Positions 1 through 7,842 of a DNA stretch of 64,000 bases are shown here, piece after piece. Positions within the stretch are counted from its first letter, which is position 1; each line of letters begins with the position of its first letter. Below the pieces are notes generated by a model. The model saw only the letters and a program-made list of their open reading frames with translations. It was not told the origin of the DNA and searched no databases. The translations under genes were made by a program, and so were the position numbers. This DNA comes from Pantoea conspicua (GTDB taxonomy: Bacteria; Pseudomonadota; Gammaproteobacteria; Enterobacterales; Enterobacteriaceae): positions 1-64,000 of the forward strand of contig NZ_MLFN01000010.1 of NCBI RefSeq assembly GCF_002095315.1, in the 5' to 3' direction.

Positions 1-796
1 GCCCCGCGCAGGGTGTGCTGTTTTTAGTCGATACCTGGGGAGGCAGTCCCTTTAATGCGGCCAGCCGCATCGTAGTGGATAAGCCCGATTATGATGTGGT
101 TGCTGGCGTCAATATCCCGATGCTGGTCGAAACCCTGATGGCACGCGATGACAACCCTGCTTTTGACGAACTGATTGCCGTGGCGGTCGAAACCGGCCGT
201 GAAGGCGTGAAAGCGCTGAAAGCCAAAGAAGCGGCCCCTGCTCCGGCAGCAGCAAAACCGGCGGCAGCACCCGCACAACCGGCGAAACCGATGGCGCCGG
301 GCGACCACATGAAAATCGGGCTGGCACGTATTGATGACCGCCTGATCCATGGTCAGGTTGCGACACGCTGGACCAAAGAGACCAACGTTCAGCGCATTAT
401 CGTGGTCAGCGATGAGGTAGCTAACGATCATGTACGTAAAACCCTACTGACGCAGGTTGCGCCGCCGGGTGTCACTGCACACGTGGTGGATGTCGATAAA
501 ATGGTGCGGGTGTGGAATAACCCGAAATATGGTCAGGATCGGGTGATGCTGCTGTTTACTAACCTACCGATGTGCTGCGGGTAGTAGAACAGGGTGTTGA
601 TATTAAAACCGTCAATATTGGCGGCATGGCATTCCGTCAGGGCAAAACCCAGGTGAACAATGCCGTCTCGGTCGATGAAAAGGACATTGCCGCGTTTCGC
701 AAACTGAATGAGCGCAATATTGAACTGGAAGTCCGTAAAGTTTCCAGCGACCAGAAACTGAAAATGATGGATCTGATTGCGAAGGTTAATTCGTAA
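1..796 (+). pseudogene. manX: manX, mannose PTS EIIAB, 5'-partial and frameshifted
   Basis: Cytoplasmic EIIAB component of the mannose phosphotransferase system, which passes phosphate from HPr to sugars entering through ManYZ. The window opens inside the EIIA domain, so the EIIA active-site His is outside. An Ala/Pro-rich linker (about bases 225-300) leads to the EIIB domain, which keeps the phosphoryl-accepting His in IDDRLIHGQVATRW. The frame breaks at 563-565: the first frame runs into a stop at 582-584, but the neighbouring frame from 572 continues the EIIB homology (VNIGGMAFRQGKTQVNNAV) to the TAA at 794-796. One missing C in an Asn-Pro-Thr stretch explains it. manY follows 63 bases later. 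Either a real mutation or a sequencing error; gene identity is certain. Confidence 0.5.
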
Positions 797-859
797 CGGA
801 GTGCCGTCTGCGCCTGCTTCGCCAGGCTCATTTTCGTTATCCTGCTGAGGACAAGAAGT

Positions 860-1663
860 ATGATGGAAATAACCTCGCTACAAATCATTTTGATTTTTAT
901 TGTCGCCTGTATTGCCGGTATGGGATCGATTCTGGATGAGTTCCAGTTTCACCGCCCGCTGGTCGCCTGTACGCTGATTGGTGCCGTATTAGGTGATATG
1001 AAAACCGGGATTATCATCGGCGGTACGCTGGAGATGATCGCGCTGGGCTGGATGAACATCGGTGCCGCTGTCGCGCCAGATGCCGCGCTCGCCTCCATCA
1101 TCTCGACCATTCTGGTCATCGCTGGCGGCCAAAGCGTCGGTGCCGGTATTGCGCTGGCGATTCCGCTGGCGGCAGCCGGACAGGTGCTGACGATTATCGT
1201 GCGTACCATCACCGTGGCATTCCAGCACGCTGCCGATAAGGCGGCCGAGAAAGGGAATCTGACCGCTATCTCCTGGATCCATGTCTCTGCCCTGCTGCTG
1301 CAGGCGATGCGTATCGCTATTCCGGCACTGATTGTGGCGATTTCCGTCGGTACCAGTGCGGTTCACGCCTTACTCAGCTCGATTCCTGACGTAGTGACCA
1401 ATGGCCTGAACATCGCCGGCGGGATGATCGTGGTCGTAGGTTACGCGATGGTCATCAATATGATGCGCGCAGGCTACCTGATGCCGTTCTTCTATCTGGG
1501 CTTCGTGACCGCAGCCTTTACCGACTTCAACCTGGTGGCACTGGGCGTGATCGGTGTGGTGATGGCGGTACTCTACATCCAGCTCAGCCCGAAATACAAC
1601 CGTGTCGCTGGCGCGCCTGCAGGCCCAGCCAGTGCTAACGATCTCGATAACGAACTCGATTAA
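860..1663 (+). CDS. manY: Mannose PTS permease subunit IIC
   Basis: Membrane-embedded EIIC subunit that forms the sugar channel with ManZ. The 267 residues are nearly collinear with E. coli ManY, including the conserved GMGSILDEFQFHRPL segment near the N-terminus, the LGWMNIGAAVAPDAALAS motif and the NDLDNELD tail. Several hydrophobic helices are evident. Two adjacent ATGs lie at 860 and 863; GAGG at 847-850 is better spaced for the first, while family alignment favours the second. Middle gene of manXYZ, 15 bases before manZ, so all three are probably co-transcribed. Also the route used by phage lambda DNA and some class II bacteriocins in relatives (family knowledge). Confidence 0.5.
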   Translation: MMEITSLQIILIFIVACIAGMGSILDEFQFHRPLVACTLIGAVLGDMKTGIIIGGTLEMIALGWMNIGAAVAPDAALASIISTILVIAGGQSVGAGIALAIPLAAAGQVLTIIVRTITVAFQHAADKAAEKGNLTAISWIHVSALLLQAMRIAIPALIVAISVGTSAVHALLSSIPDVVTNGLNIAGGMIVVVGYAMVINMMRAGYLMPFFYLGFVTAAFTDFNLVALGVIGVVMAVLYIQLSPKYNRVAGAPAGPASANDLDNELD

Positions 1664-1678
1664 GGAACAGGTGAGAAC

Positions 1679-2524
1679 ATGGTTGATATTACCAAAGTCG
1701 AAAAGAAACTCACGCCGGGTGACGTCCGTGCTGTCTTTATGCGCTCCAACCTGTTTCAGGGATCGTGGAACTTTGAACGTATGCAGGCGCTCGGTTTCTG
1801 CTTCTCGATGGTGCCGGTGATCCGCCGTCTCTATCCTGAAAATAATGACGAACGCAAACAGGCGATCAAGCGCCACCTCGAATTCTTTAATACTCACCCT
1901 TACGTGGCAGCGCCGGTCCTGGGCGTGACCATGGCGATGGAAGAGCAGCGTGCCAATGGTGCCGCGATTGATGATGGTGCCATTAACGGTATCAAAGTCG
2001 GTCTGATGGGGCCGCTGGCCGGGGTTGGCGATCCGATCTTCTGGGGAACGGTACGCCCGGTGTTTGCAGCTCTGGGTGCAGGCATTGCGATGAGCGGTAG
2101 CCTGCTCGGCCCGCTGCTGTTCTTTGTGCTGTTTAACCTGGCGCGTCTGCTGACCCGCTATTACGGCGTGGCCTACGGTTACCGCAAAGGGATCGATATC
2201 GTCAGTGATATGGGCGGCGGCTTCCTGCAAAAACTGACGGAGGGCGCCTCAATACTGGGCCTGTTTGTCATGGGCGCGCTGGTGAACAAGTGGACGCACG
2301 TTAATATTCCGCTGGTCGTCTCGCGTATCACCGATTCAACCGGCAAAACCACTGTCACTACGGTCCAGTCGATTCTCGATCAGTTGATGCCGGGCGTCGT
2401 GCCGCTGCTGCTGACCTTCGCCTGTATGTGGCTGCTGCGCCGTAAGGTCAATGCGCTGTGGATTATCGTCGGCTTCTTCGCCATCGGTATCTTCGGTTAC
2501 TGGATCGGGCTGCTCGGCCTGTAA
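1679..2524 (+). CDS. manZ: Mannose PTS permease subunit IID
   Basis: EIID subunit, the second membrane component of the mannose PTS complex. The 281 residues match E. coli ManZ throughout: RSNLFQGSWNFERMQALGF near the N-terminus, the glycine-rich GLMGPLAGVGDPIFWGTV loop, and hydrophobic C-terminal helices ending in GLLGL. The ATG at 1679 follows an AGGTGAG-like ribosome site. It is the last gene of manXYZ and is followed ten bases later by a strong intrinsic terminator. Intact, unlike manX upstream; if the manX frameshift is real, the permease would be made without its energy-coupling subunit. Confidence 0.5.
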   Translation: MVDITKVEKKLTPGDVRAVFMRSNLFQGSWNFERMQALGFCFSMVPVIRRLYPENNDERKQAIKRHLEFFNTHPYVAAPVLGVTMAMEEQRANGAAIDDGAINGIKVGLMGPLAGVGDPIFWGTVRPVFAALGAGIAMSGSLLGPLLFFVLFNLARLLTRYYGVAYGYRKGIDIVSDMGGGFLQKLTEGASILGLFVMGALVNKWTHVNIPLVVSRITDSTGKTTVTTVQSILDQLMPGVVPLLLTFACMWLLRRKVNALWIIVGFFAIGIFGYWIGLLGL

Positions 2525-2533
2525 TGCCAGCCG

Positions 2534-2559
2534 GTCGGAGCCCAGGCTCCCGACTTTTT
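2534..2559 (+). terminator. Intrinsic terminator of manXYZ
   Basis: GTCGGAGCC (2534-2542), a two-base loop, GGCTCCCGAC (2545-2554, one bulged C), then TTTTT. It sits ten bases after the manZ stop. A second, imperfect hairpin follows at 2567-2596, just upstream of the yobD ribosome site. Confidence 0.5.
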
Positions 2560-2614
2560 GAGCATGGTGAGCTGAGCCCTGGTGGGCTGATCTCACCCTG
2601 TTTGAGGAGGTTCC

Positions 2615-3073
2615 ATGTCATTGACCGACATGTTGATTGCAGGCTGTATTGCCGCCCTGCTGCTTTTCGCGATTTATGACGAGGCGATTCTGCCGCGTCG
2701 TCACGGACCCACCCGTCTGCGGGTAGCGCTGCAGCGGCGACATAAAATCGACAGTCTGATTTTCATTGGACTGCTGCTGATTCTATTGTGGAATAACGTC
2801 AGCCATCACGGCCCGCAACTCACCACTTCGCTACTGATGGTGCTGAGCTTTCTGGCGTTCTGGCTGTTCTGGTTACGCCGGCCAAAACTGCTGATGAAAA
2901 ACGGCGGCTTGTTTTATGCCGGCGTCTGGATCGACTACCGACGGATTCAGGGGATGAATCTCTCTGAAGATGGCATTCTGGTGATCCAGCTCGAACAGCG
3001 TCGGCTGCTGGTTGCAGTACAGCAACTTGACGATCTGGAGCGCATCTATAACACCCTGGTCGAGGCGCGTTAG
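2615..3073 (+). CDS. yobD: YobD, DUF986 inner-membrane protein
   Basis: Small inner-membrane protein of unknown function, 152 residues as in E. coli YobD. Visible features: a hydrophobic N-terminal helix ([17 protein letters not shown]), two more hydrophobic segments around residues 45-62 and 70-88, then a soluble tail with [20 protein letters not shown], a family signature. The start has an excellent ribosome site (GAGGAGG, 5 bases before the ATG). In E. coli the manganese exporter gene mntP follows; here rlmA follows directly on the other strand with a 4-base overlap of the 3' ends, so mntP and its riboswitch are missing from this site. Confidence 0.5.
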   Translation: MSLTDMLIAGCIAALLLFAIYDEAILPRRHGPTRLRVALQRRHKIDSLIFIGLLLILLWNNVSHHGPQLTTSLLMVLSFLAFWLFWLRRPKLLMKNGGLFYAGVWIDYRRIQGMNLSEDGILVIQLEQRRLLVAVQQLDDLERIYNTLVEAR

Positions 3074-3879
3074 TCGCGCTGCCACAGCGTCAGGGTAAAA
3101 TCCGCGTCGCAGTTGAACTGTTCGCTCTGCTGCAACGTTTGCCAGACCTCATCACGTGCCCGCCAGGCGAAAGGCGTCATCTGTAATAGCGTGGTGGCCG
3201 CTGCGCCGGTCAGCGCCATCGGGTAACGCAGCGAATGCTGCCCCAGCAGGTGAAAATCGGGATAGCTTTTTTGTTCCGCCGCGTGCAACTGCACCTCACG
3301 ATAGATCAGCGCCTTAAACTGCTGCAGATGGTGCGGGCCTGGAGTAACGGTGAGCACGATGCCGCCGGGCTTCAGCACCCGCGCCAGCTCCGCTTCATTA
3401 CAGGGTGCGTAAATCCGCACTATCGCATCCAGCGACTGGCTGGCAAAGGGTAAACGCTGGCTCGAGGCGACGCAGAACATCACCTCAGCGTAGCGCTTTG
3501 CCGCCAGCCGGATCGCCATTCTGGCGACGTCCAGCCCATAAACCTGTCCCGTCTCGCTGTTGGCTGCCGCCAGCGCCGCGGTGTAATAGCCTTCGCCACA
3601 ACCAATATCAAGTATCTGGCTGCCCGGTTGGGAGAGCGTCGGGGCCAGCAGGCTGACCACCTGGTCGCGTAGCGGCTGATAATAGCCCGCCTCCAGAAAT
3701 TCGCGCCGTGCCTGCATCATTTCCGCACTGTCACCCGGCTCACGTGAACGTTTATGCTGAACGGGCAGCAAATTGACGTAGCCCTCTTTCGCCTGATCAA
3801 ACTGATGACGGTTTTCACAGCGCCAGCTACGCTCAGTCAGGATAAGAGGGGAATAGCAAAGGGGGCAGATCAACGACAT
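3070..3879 (-). CDS. rlmA: 23S rRNA (guanine-N1)-methyltransferase RlmA
   Basis: SAM-dependent enzyme that methylates N1 of G745 in 23S rRNA. An N-terminal zinc ribbon (CPLC near residue 6, then C and H in RCENRHQFD) is followed by [20 protein letters not shown], typical of RlmA, and a Rossmann methyltransferase fold with the SAM motif [15 protein letters not shown] around residue 90. The start was set at 3879 (MSLICPLC) because GGAG lies 6 bases upstream and this gives the family's 269 residues; a longer open frame upstream has no homology. Monocistronic, convergent with yobD. Confidence 0.5.
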   Translation of the reverse strand: MSLICPLCYSPLILTERSWRCENRHQFDQAKEGYVNLLPVQHKRSREPGDSAEMMQARREFLEAGYYQPLRDQVVSLLAPTLSQPGSQILDIGCGEGYYTAALAAANSETGQVYGLDVARMAIRLAAKRYAEVMFCVASSQRLPFASQSLDAIVRIYAPCNEAELARVLKPGGIVLTVTPGPHHLQQFKALIYREVQLHAAEQKSYPDFHLLGQHSLRYPMALTGAAATTLLQMTPFAWRARDEVWQTLQQSEQFNCDADFTLTLWQRD

Positions 3880-3947
3880 GAGGTACTCCGGCAGCAGATA
3901 ACGCGCCGCAGTGTACCCTTTACGTTTGCGCTTCGGAAGCATAAAGA

Positions 3948-3974
3948 AAGCCCCGGCTAATTCGCCAGGGCTTT
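3948..3974 (-). terminator. Terminator downstream of cspC
   Basis: On the minus strand AAAGCCCTGGC and GCCGGGGCTTT pair around a short AT-rich loop, followed by a modest T-rich stretch. It lies 44 bases beyond the cspC stop and next to the rlmA start, so it separates the two. Confidence 0.5.
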
Positions 3975-4017
3975 AAGATTCCGTGTCGAGGTGCAGTTGC
4001 ACCGAGTCGGAGTCGAA

Positions 4018-4227
4018 TCAGATAGCAGTAACGTTTACTGCTGCCGGGCCTTTCTGGCCGTCCTGAATTTCGAACTCAACGCTTTGGCCTTCGGCCAGGG
4101 TTTTGAAACCATTGCCCTGGATAGCGGAGAAGTGTACAAACACATCTTTGCTACCGTCAGCAGGCGTAATGAAACCAAAACCTTTAGACTCGTTGAACCA
4201 CTTAACCTGACCTTTAATCTTTGCCAT
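4018..4227 (-). CDS. cspC: Cold-shock-family RNA chaperone CspC
   Basis: Single cold-shock domain of 69 residues that binds single-stranded RNA and DNA. CspC is a constitutively made paralogue that stabilises stress mRNAs such as rpoS (family knowledge). Both RNA-binding motifs are intact: KGFGFITP (RNP1) and VFVHFSAI (RNP2). The protein is identical to E. coli CspC except for one residue (Ser for Asn in the AEGQ-VEFEI stretch). A good ribosome site, AAGGAA, lies 7 bases before the ATG. It is the distal gene of the yobF-cspC pair, 25 bases after the yobF frame ends. Confidence 0.5.
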   Translation of the reverse strand: MAKIKGQVKWFNESKGFGFITPADGSKDVFVHFSAIQGNGFKTLAEGQSVEFEIQDGQKGPAAVNVTAI

Positions 4228-4252
4228 TTTGCAAATTCCTTTGAATGTTTAT

Positions 4253-4383
4253 TTAGCCCGAAGGCTGACTTACAGAGAAACCAGAGACGTTACTGAATGA
4301 GGCACTAATTAAGGTTCGGCAAGGAAGCGGTATTCAACGTCAACGTCTTTACTCGTAACTTCTTTACTGAAGATGCCATGCAT
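4253..4383 (-). pseudogene. yobF: yobF small stress protein, apparent 1-base frameshift
   Basis: Homologue of YobF, the 47-residue protein encoded just before cspC in E. coli and accumulating under heat and oxidative stress there. The frame starts at 4383 (MHGIFSKEVTSKDVDVEYRF) and stops after only 24 codons at 4309-4311. Adding one base there would restore Ala-Glu-Pro-Tyr-Ile and then S-A-S-F-S-N-V-S, matching the E. coli continuation, to a stop at 4253-4255 (43 residues). So one T appears to be missing near 4310. No strong ribosome site is seen. A real truncation or a sequencing error; the homology is clear on both sides of the break. Confidence 0.5.
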
Positions 4384-4910
4384 AAACAGAACTGTACCTC
4401 GTTTAACCCACGAATTGTTATCACATATCCTCAAAATAATGGCAAGCCATTTTTAAACGAGGTGAGAAGCTTTGCGCACAATTGCCAGAGTGCTCACAAT
4501 GAATGTTCCGTCTGGTTCAGAAGACGCGATTTTCGGCCCAATGAAATAAAGGCTTTCGCTATTCCGTCATATGCGTTAGCGGTCGCAGCAGCCTGCGTCT
4601 CTGCGCCCGGCTTCAGCTAAACTGATGGATACCATAAGAAATTATTATTTCACAAATATGGCAAACGCTAAAATAATAAGCGAAGCGGAAGACCAAGAAA
4701 GTGATTAACGCAGCGCCAATCCTGTACAGCGCACTTTATTAAGTACAAATATAAAAAGCACGATGCACCAAAAACAGGAAACATCATTTTTTGCTGCGCC
4801 AAATAAAAGCAGGAGTTCAGATTTTACTTATTAAAAATTCTGCTTTTGATCTGAAAAATTGCTGTCAGTTAAAACTGAGTCTGATTAAAATCATTTCCTC
4901 TGCTTTAAGA
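4384..4910. other. AT-rich intergenic region upstream of yobF-cspC
   Basis: No convincing gene in 527 bases that are clearly richer in A+T than the flanks. It probably holds the leftward yobF-cspC promoter and leader. Visible: a 10-base inverted repeat, ACCTCGTTTA at 4396-4405 and TAAACGAGGT at 4453-4462, and a small hairpin AATGGC-AA-GCCATT around 4440-4453. An 80-codon open frame at 4378-4620 overlaps yobF and is judged spurious. Confidence 0.5.
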
Positions 4911-5915
4911 TTATTCCTGGTTAGTATTATCCAGTGTTCGGCTTTCCCCTATTCGCCAGGCAGTAAAACGGGTCTCCTTCTCCCCTGCCCGCTGCAGCGC
5001 ACGCTTCAGTTCGGCCGGAGGTACGTCTAAGGACTCATCAGCCAACTCAAAGACGCCCCAGTGGATCGGAACCGTCAGCGGCCTGCCAGCCGCTCGCCAA
5101 AGTGCAACAGCCTGATCCGGGTCCATATGCTGGCTCGCCATGAACCATTTTGGTGCCCAGGCCCCGATGGGTAAAGCCGCGAAGTTGAACGGCCCGAGAC
5201 GAGTCGCAATCTCCAGTAAAGTGTCACTGTAGCCGCTATCGCCCGAAAACCAGAAACGCAGCCCGGCCGAGCGAATGACCCAGCCGCACCACAGTGATCG
5301 ATTGCGATCGCGCGGCGTTCGCATACTCCAGTGCCGCGCCGGTACCGCATCAATGCAGAGATCGTCAATCTGCAGCGACTGCCACCAGTCCAGTTGCTCC
5401 ACCTTTCTGGCACCCTGACGGCTAAACCAGGCGGCCAGACCGAGCGGAACCACAAACCTGACCTGCGGAAACCGCCGGATAATCTGCTTAATCGTCGGTG
5501 TGTCGAGATGATCGTAATGATTATGAGAGACCAGCACCAGATCGAGCCGCGGTAAATCGCGGATGTTCAAAGGTGCAGGCGTCCGGCGCAGTGGTCCGGC
5601 AAAGCGCAGCGGTGAAGCTCGCGGCGATAATGCGGGATCGATCAGGATATAGCGCTGCCGAATCCGAAGTAACAGCGCAGCATGTCCCAGCCACCAGATG
5701 CGGTCATCGCGGCCGCTCAGATCGGCAGGTTGCCACCACTGTGCGGTAAAGCCCGCATAACCCTGCTGCGGCGGCGGTGGCAATCCCTGCGCTTTACGCT
5801 CACGACGCCAGCGTTGCAGATCGCCTGGCTGACGCTCGTCGGGCTCCGGGTTGCGAAAGCCCTCAGGCGTGTGATGCGCTTTGCTGCGGTCATACCACCG
5901 ATTTTTCCAGGCCAT
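4911..5915 (-). CDS. RomA/NAPE-PLD-like metallo-beta-lactamase-fold hydrolase
   Basis: Probable zinc hydrolase of the beta-lactamase L domain family, related to UlaG, RomA and N-acyl-phosphatidylethanolamine phospholipase D. The zinc-binding motif HNHYDHLD is intact (about residue 131), preceded by WLGHAALLLRI and ILIDPALSPRASP and followed by the SGDSGYSD and PIGAWAPKWFM segments typical of the group; a further His is in PIHWGVFEL. No signal peptide is obvious, so it is probably cytoplasmic; the substrate is unknown. It lies between yebO and yobF-cspC, an insertion relative to E. coli, and could be co-transcribed with yebO, which starts 291 bases further right on the same strand with only an 18-base gap. 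Confidence 0.5.
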   Translation of the reverse strand: MAWKNRWYDRSKAHHTPEGFRNPEPDERQPGDLQRWRRERKAQGLPPPPQQGYAGFTAQWWQPADLSGRDDRIWWLGHAALLLRIRQRYILIDPALSPRASPLRFAGPLRRTPAPLNIRDLPRLDLVLVSHNHYDHLDTPTIKQIIRRFPQVRFVVPLGLAAWFSRQGARKVEQLDWWQSLQIDDLCIDAVPARHWSMRTPRDRNRSLWCGWVIRSAGLRFWFSGDSGYSDTLLEIATRLGPFNFAALPIGAWAPKWFMASQHMDPDQAVALWRAAGRPLTVPIHWGVFELADESLDVPPAELKRALQRAGEKETRFTAWRIGESRTLDNTNQE

Positions 5916-5933
5916 CCAGCCTCCCTGCGGGAA

Positions 5934-6206
5934 TTAACGTTCCGGAATCAGGCGGATGAAATCGCGTTTATCCTGATCTTCGTCGCCTTTTTTGGTCTCT
6001 GCACCCGGCTGCGCCTCAATCAGACGCCGTAACAGAAGGTTCTGCTTCTTCTGCTCTTCCAGCAGTGATTCCAGTAAATGAATCTGCTCACCGGCACGAA
6101 CGCTGGCCCGGTTGACAAAGAACCAGACGATAAAGGCCACAATCAAAATTATCACCAGCAGACCATAACTGACCAGTGGTCCCGAATTTGCGGCTAACTC
6201 ATTCAT
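5934..6206 (-). CDS. yebO: YebO, small membrane protein
   Basis: Ninety-residue protein matching E. coli YebO: a short polar N-terminus, one transmembrane helix (residues about 12-30, LVIILIVAFIVWFFVNRAS), then an amphipathic, probably coiled-coil segment rich in Leu/Glu/Gln/Lys and an acidic tail ending IRLIPER. Function unknown. The start was put at the internal ATG (MNELAANSG) to match the family; the longer open frame to 6257 has no homology. In E. coli yebO is co-transcribed with mgrB; no MgrB-like reading frame was found in 6207-6417 on either strand. Confidence 0.5.
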   Translation of the reverse strand: MNELAANSGPLVSYGLLVIILIVAFIVWFFVNRASVRAGEQIHLLESLLEEQKKQNLLLRRLIEAQPGAETKKGDEDQDKRDFIRLIPER

Positions 6207-6417
6207 AACTGCCTCATACACCTTTGTGGAAAATCTGAAAACACGGCAACCGCCCATTCTACCCTCAGGCTGGTAAAAGATAATGGGTTTGCGAGAATAC
6301 AGAATTTACCGTTTCAGTTATCTCTGATCGATCCGGCCAGAAAAGGGAGGCATGCTGGTACAATCACGACCAGCAGCAATACGTGGATCGCTGCGTTATC
6401 TGTCACAAGGAGACAAA

Positions 6418-6654
6418 ATGAAACTGTTGATTCGGGCAATGGGTTTACTGGCGGTGATCTGGCTGGCGATGCTTTTTACCGGCTACGGCGTATTGACCGG
6501 CAGCACCAAAAACGCGGCAGGTCTGGGATTGCAGTGCAGTTATCTTACTGCTCGCGGCCTTATCAGCGCGCAGTATCTGCATACTGACAGTGGCGTGATC
6601 GGCGTGACCGATTGTCCGTTACTGAAGAAGAGCGGAGAAGTGATTGATAATTGA
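6418..6654 (+). CDS. yobH: YobH, small secreted or membrane-anchored protein
   Basis: Uncharacterised 78-residue protein matching E. coli YobH. An N-terminal hydrophobic segment (LGLLAVIWLAMLFTGYGV region, residues about 8-26) could be a signal anchor; the rest includes the conserved NAAGLGLQCSYLTARG and DCPLLKKS segments with two cysteines that could form a disulphide in the periplasm. The ATG at 6418 follows AAGGAG with good spacing; the open frame upstream is not conserved. Convergent with kdgR, sharing a terminator hairpin. Confidence 0.5.
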   Translation: MKLLIRAMGLLAVIWLAMLFTGYGVLTGSTKNAAGLGLQCSYLTARGLISAQYLHTDSGVIGVTDCPLLKKSGEVIDN

Positions 6655-6660
6655 TTTTAA

Positions 6661-6686
6661 AACGGCGGGCACAATGGCCCGCTGTT
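6661..6686. terminator. Bidirectional hairpin between yobH and kdgR
   Basis: AACGGCGGGC (6661-6670) pairs with GCCCGCTGTT (6677-6686) around a 6-base loop. On the minus strand it is followed by a T-rich stretch, so it mainly ends kdgR. Confidence 0.5.
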
Positions 6687-6687
6687 G

Positions 6688-7479
6688 TCAGAATTCGTAG
6701 TGATGAAATCCCATTTCTGCTGACAGGGTGCGTGCTGCGCGGTGCAGCATGGCCACATAATCCTGTCTGGCGTCTTCCGAAAAACGGATGGTCGGGAAGG
6801 AAATACTCAGACCGGCGATCACTACGCCGAAGCGATCAAATACCGGTACCGCAATGCAGCGTAACCCCTCTTCCTGCTCTTCATTATCTTCGCCGTAACC
6901 CTGGGCTTTAACCTGATCCAGCGTCTCAATCAGTGCCTCTGCGCTTAACAGCGTATTGGCAGTGCTGCGTTTAAACTCAACGTCGCGCAGGATCTCTCTC
7001 ACTTCCTGACGATCGCGCCAGGCGAGCAGCACTTTACCAATGGCGGTGGTATGTAGCGGATTACGTCGGCCGATGCGTGAATACATGCGCAGGTTGTAGA
7101 GCGAATCAATTTTATGGATGTAGACAATGCTGTCCTCTTCCAGCGCACCGAGATGAATCGTCTCTTTGGTCAGGCGCGACAGTTCCCGCATCTGCACATC
7201 GGCGCTACGAATCAGATCGACGTTCTGCAACGCCTTTGCGCCCAGTTCAAACAGCTTCAGGGTCAGCGAATATTTTTCACTTTCCCCTTCCTGCGTAACG
7301 TAACCCAGCGACTTCATGGTTTGCAGAAAACGGTAAACGGTACTTTTGGACATCATCACGCGCTGCGCGAGTTCAGTAATACCGTGATCGCGCTCTTCAC
7401 CCAGTGCCTGCAAAATACCGAACACTTTGAGAACCGAGGAGACTGAATCGGGCTGTTTGTCATTTTCAGCAGAGGACAT
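6688..7479 (-). CDS. kdgR: KdgR, IclR-family repressor of pectin/KDG genes
   Basis: Repressor of pectate and 2-keto-3-deoxygluconate catabolism genes, released by KDG in Erwinia relatives (family knowledge). N-terminal winged helix (residues about 15-75, with the recognition helix in RVMMSKSTVYRFLQTM) and a C-terminal IclR effector-binding domain with EEQEEGLRCIAVPVFDRFG. The 263 residues match E. coli and Dickeya KdgR end to end. AAGGTG lies just before the ATG. Its presence together with eda at 39.7 kb fits a working KDG route even though edd is not next to eda. Confidence 0.5.
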   Translation of the reverse strand: MSSAENDKQPDSVSSVLKVFGILQALGEERDHGITELAQRVMMSKSTVYRFLQTMKSLGYVTQEGESEKYSLTLKLFELGAKALQNVDLIRSADVQMRELSRLTKETIHLGALEEDSIVYIHKIDSLYNLRMYSRIGRRNPLHTTAIGKVLLAWRDRQEVREILRDVEFKRSTANTLLSAEALIETLDQVKAQGYGEDNEEQEEGLRCIAVPVFDRFGVVIAGLSISFPTIRFSEDARQDYVAMLHRAARTLSAEMGFHHYEF

Positions 7480-7842
7480 CGCGCACCTTGTTAAACCTGT
7501 TTCAAAAAAAATGGAACGGACTGTCAGTATAGAGCGAGGCCGGCAACGGCGGCAATGATTTCGCGTGTCAGACCGCCTTTATCCATCAGAATCGTGACCG
7601 GTAAGACGCTGGAAATGCCATGTCGTACGCTACGTTTCTGGCACAGGCACAGGGGCTGATAGCCGGGCATTCCGTCCGTCAGGGTGAACAGCAGCAAGGA
7701 GCAGCAGATGAAGCATCGGCGGCGCAGAGGTCGCTGCCCGCGCTAAGACATATTTTCAGACAACTTTTTGTCGCGCTGCGCGCTGCTTTTTCATGACAGT
7801 TTCATTAGCATGATGATATTCACCCTCTTTAGTAACTACTTT
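7480..7842. other. Intergenic region kdgR-yebQ
   Basis: Divergent promoter region for kdgR and yebQ. An imperfect palindrome around 7498-7516 (GTTTC, A-rich centre, GGAAC) could be a KdgR autoregulatory site, but it is weak. A 58-codon open frame at 7620-7796 has no recognised homology. Nothing else is visible. Confidence 0.5.

Noticed and set aside
1370..2230. 286-codon open frame on the minus strand, antisense to manY-manZ
   Set aside because: Lies wholly opposite conserved genes, composition rich in His, Arg and Gln typical of antisense frames in GC-rich DNA, no ribosome site or homology.
4378..4620. 80-codon plus-strand frame upstream of cspC
   Set aside because: Overlaps yobF on the other strand, no ribosome site, sequence not protein-like in pattern, AT-rich leader DNA.
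7498..7516. Possible KdgR autoregulatory box upstream of kdgR
   Set aside because: Only an imperfect GTTTC...GGAAC palindrome around an A run; too weak to list as a site.
7620..7796. 58-codon frame between kdgR and yebQ (starts MSYATFLAQAQGLIAG)
   Set aside because: Has a weak GGAA before the ATG and a plausible composition, but no recognised relatives, so not supported as a gene.
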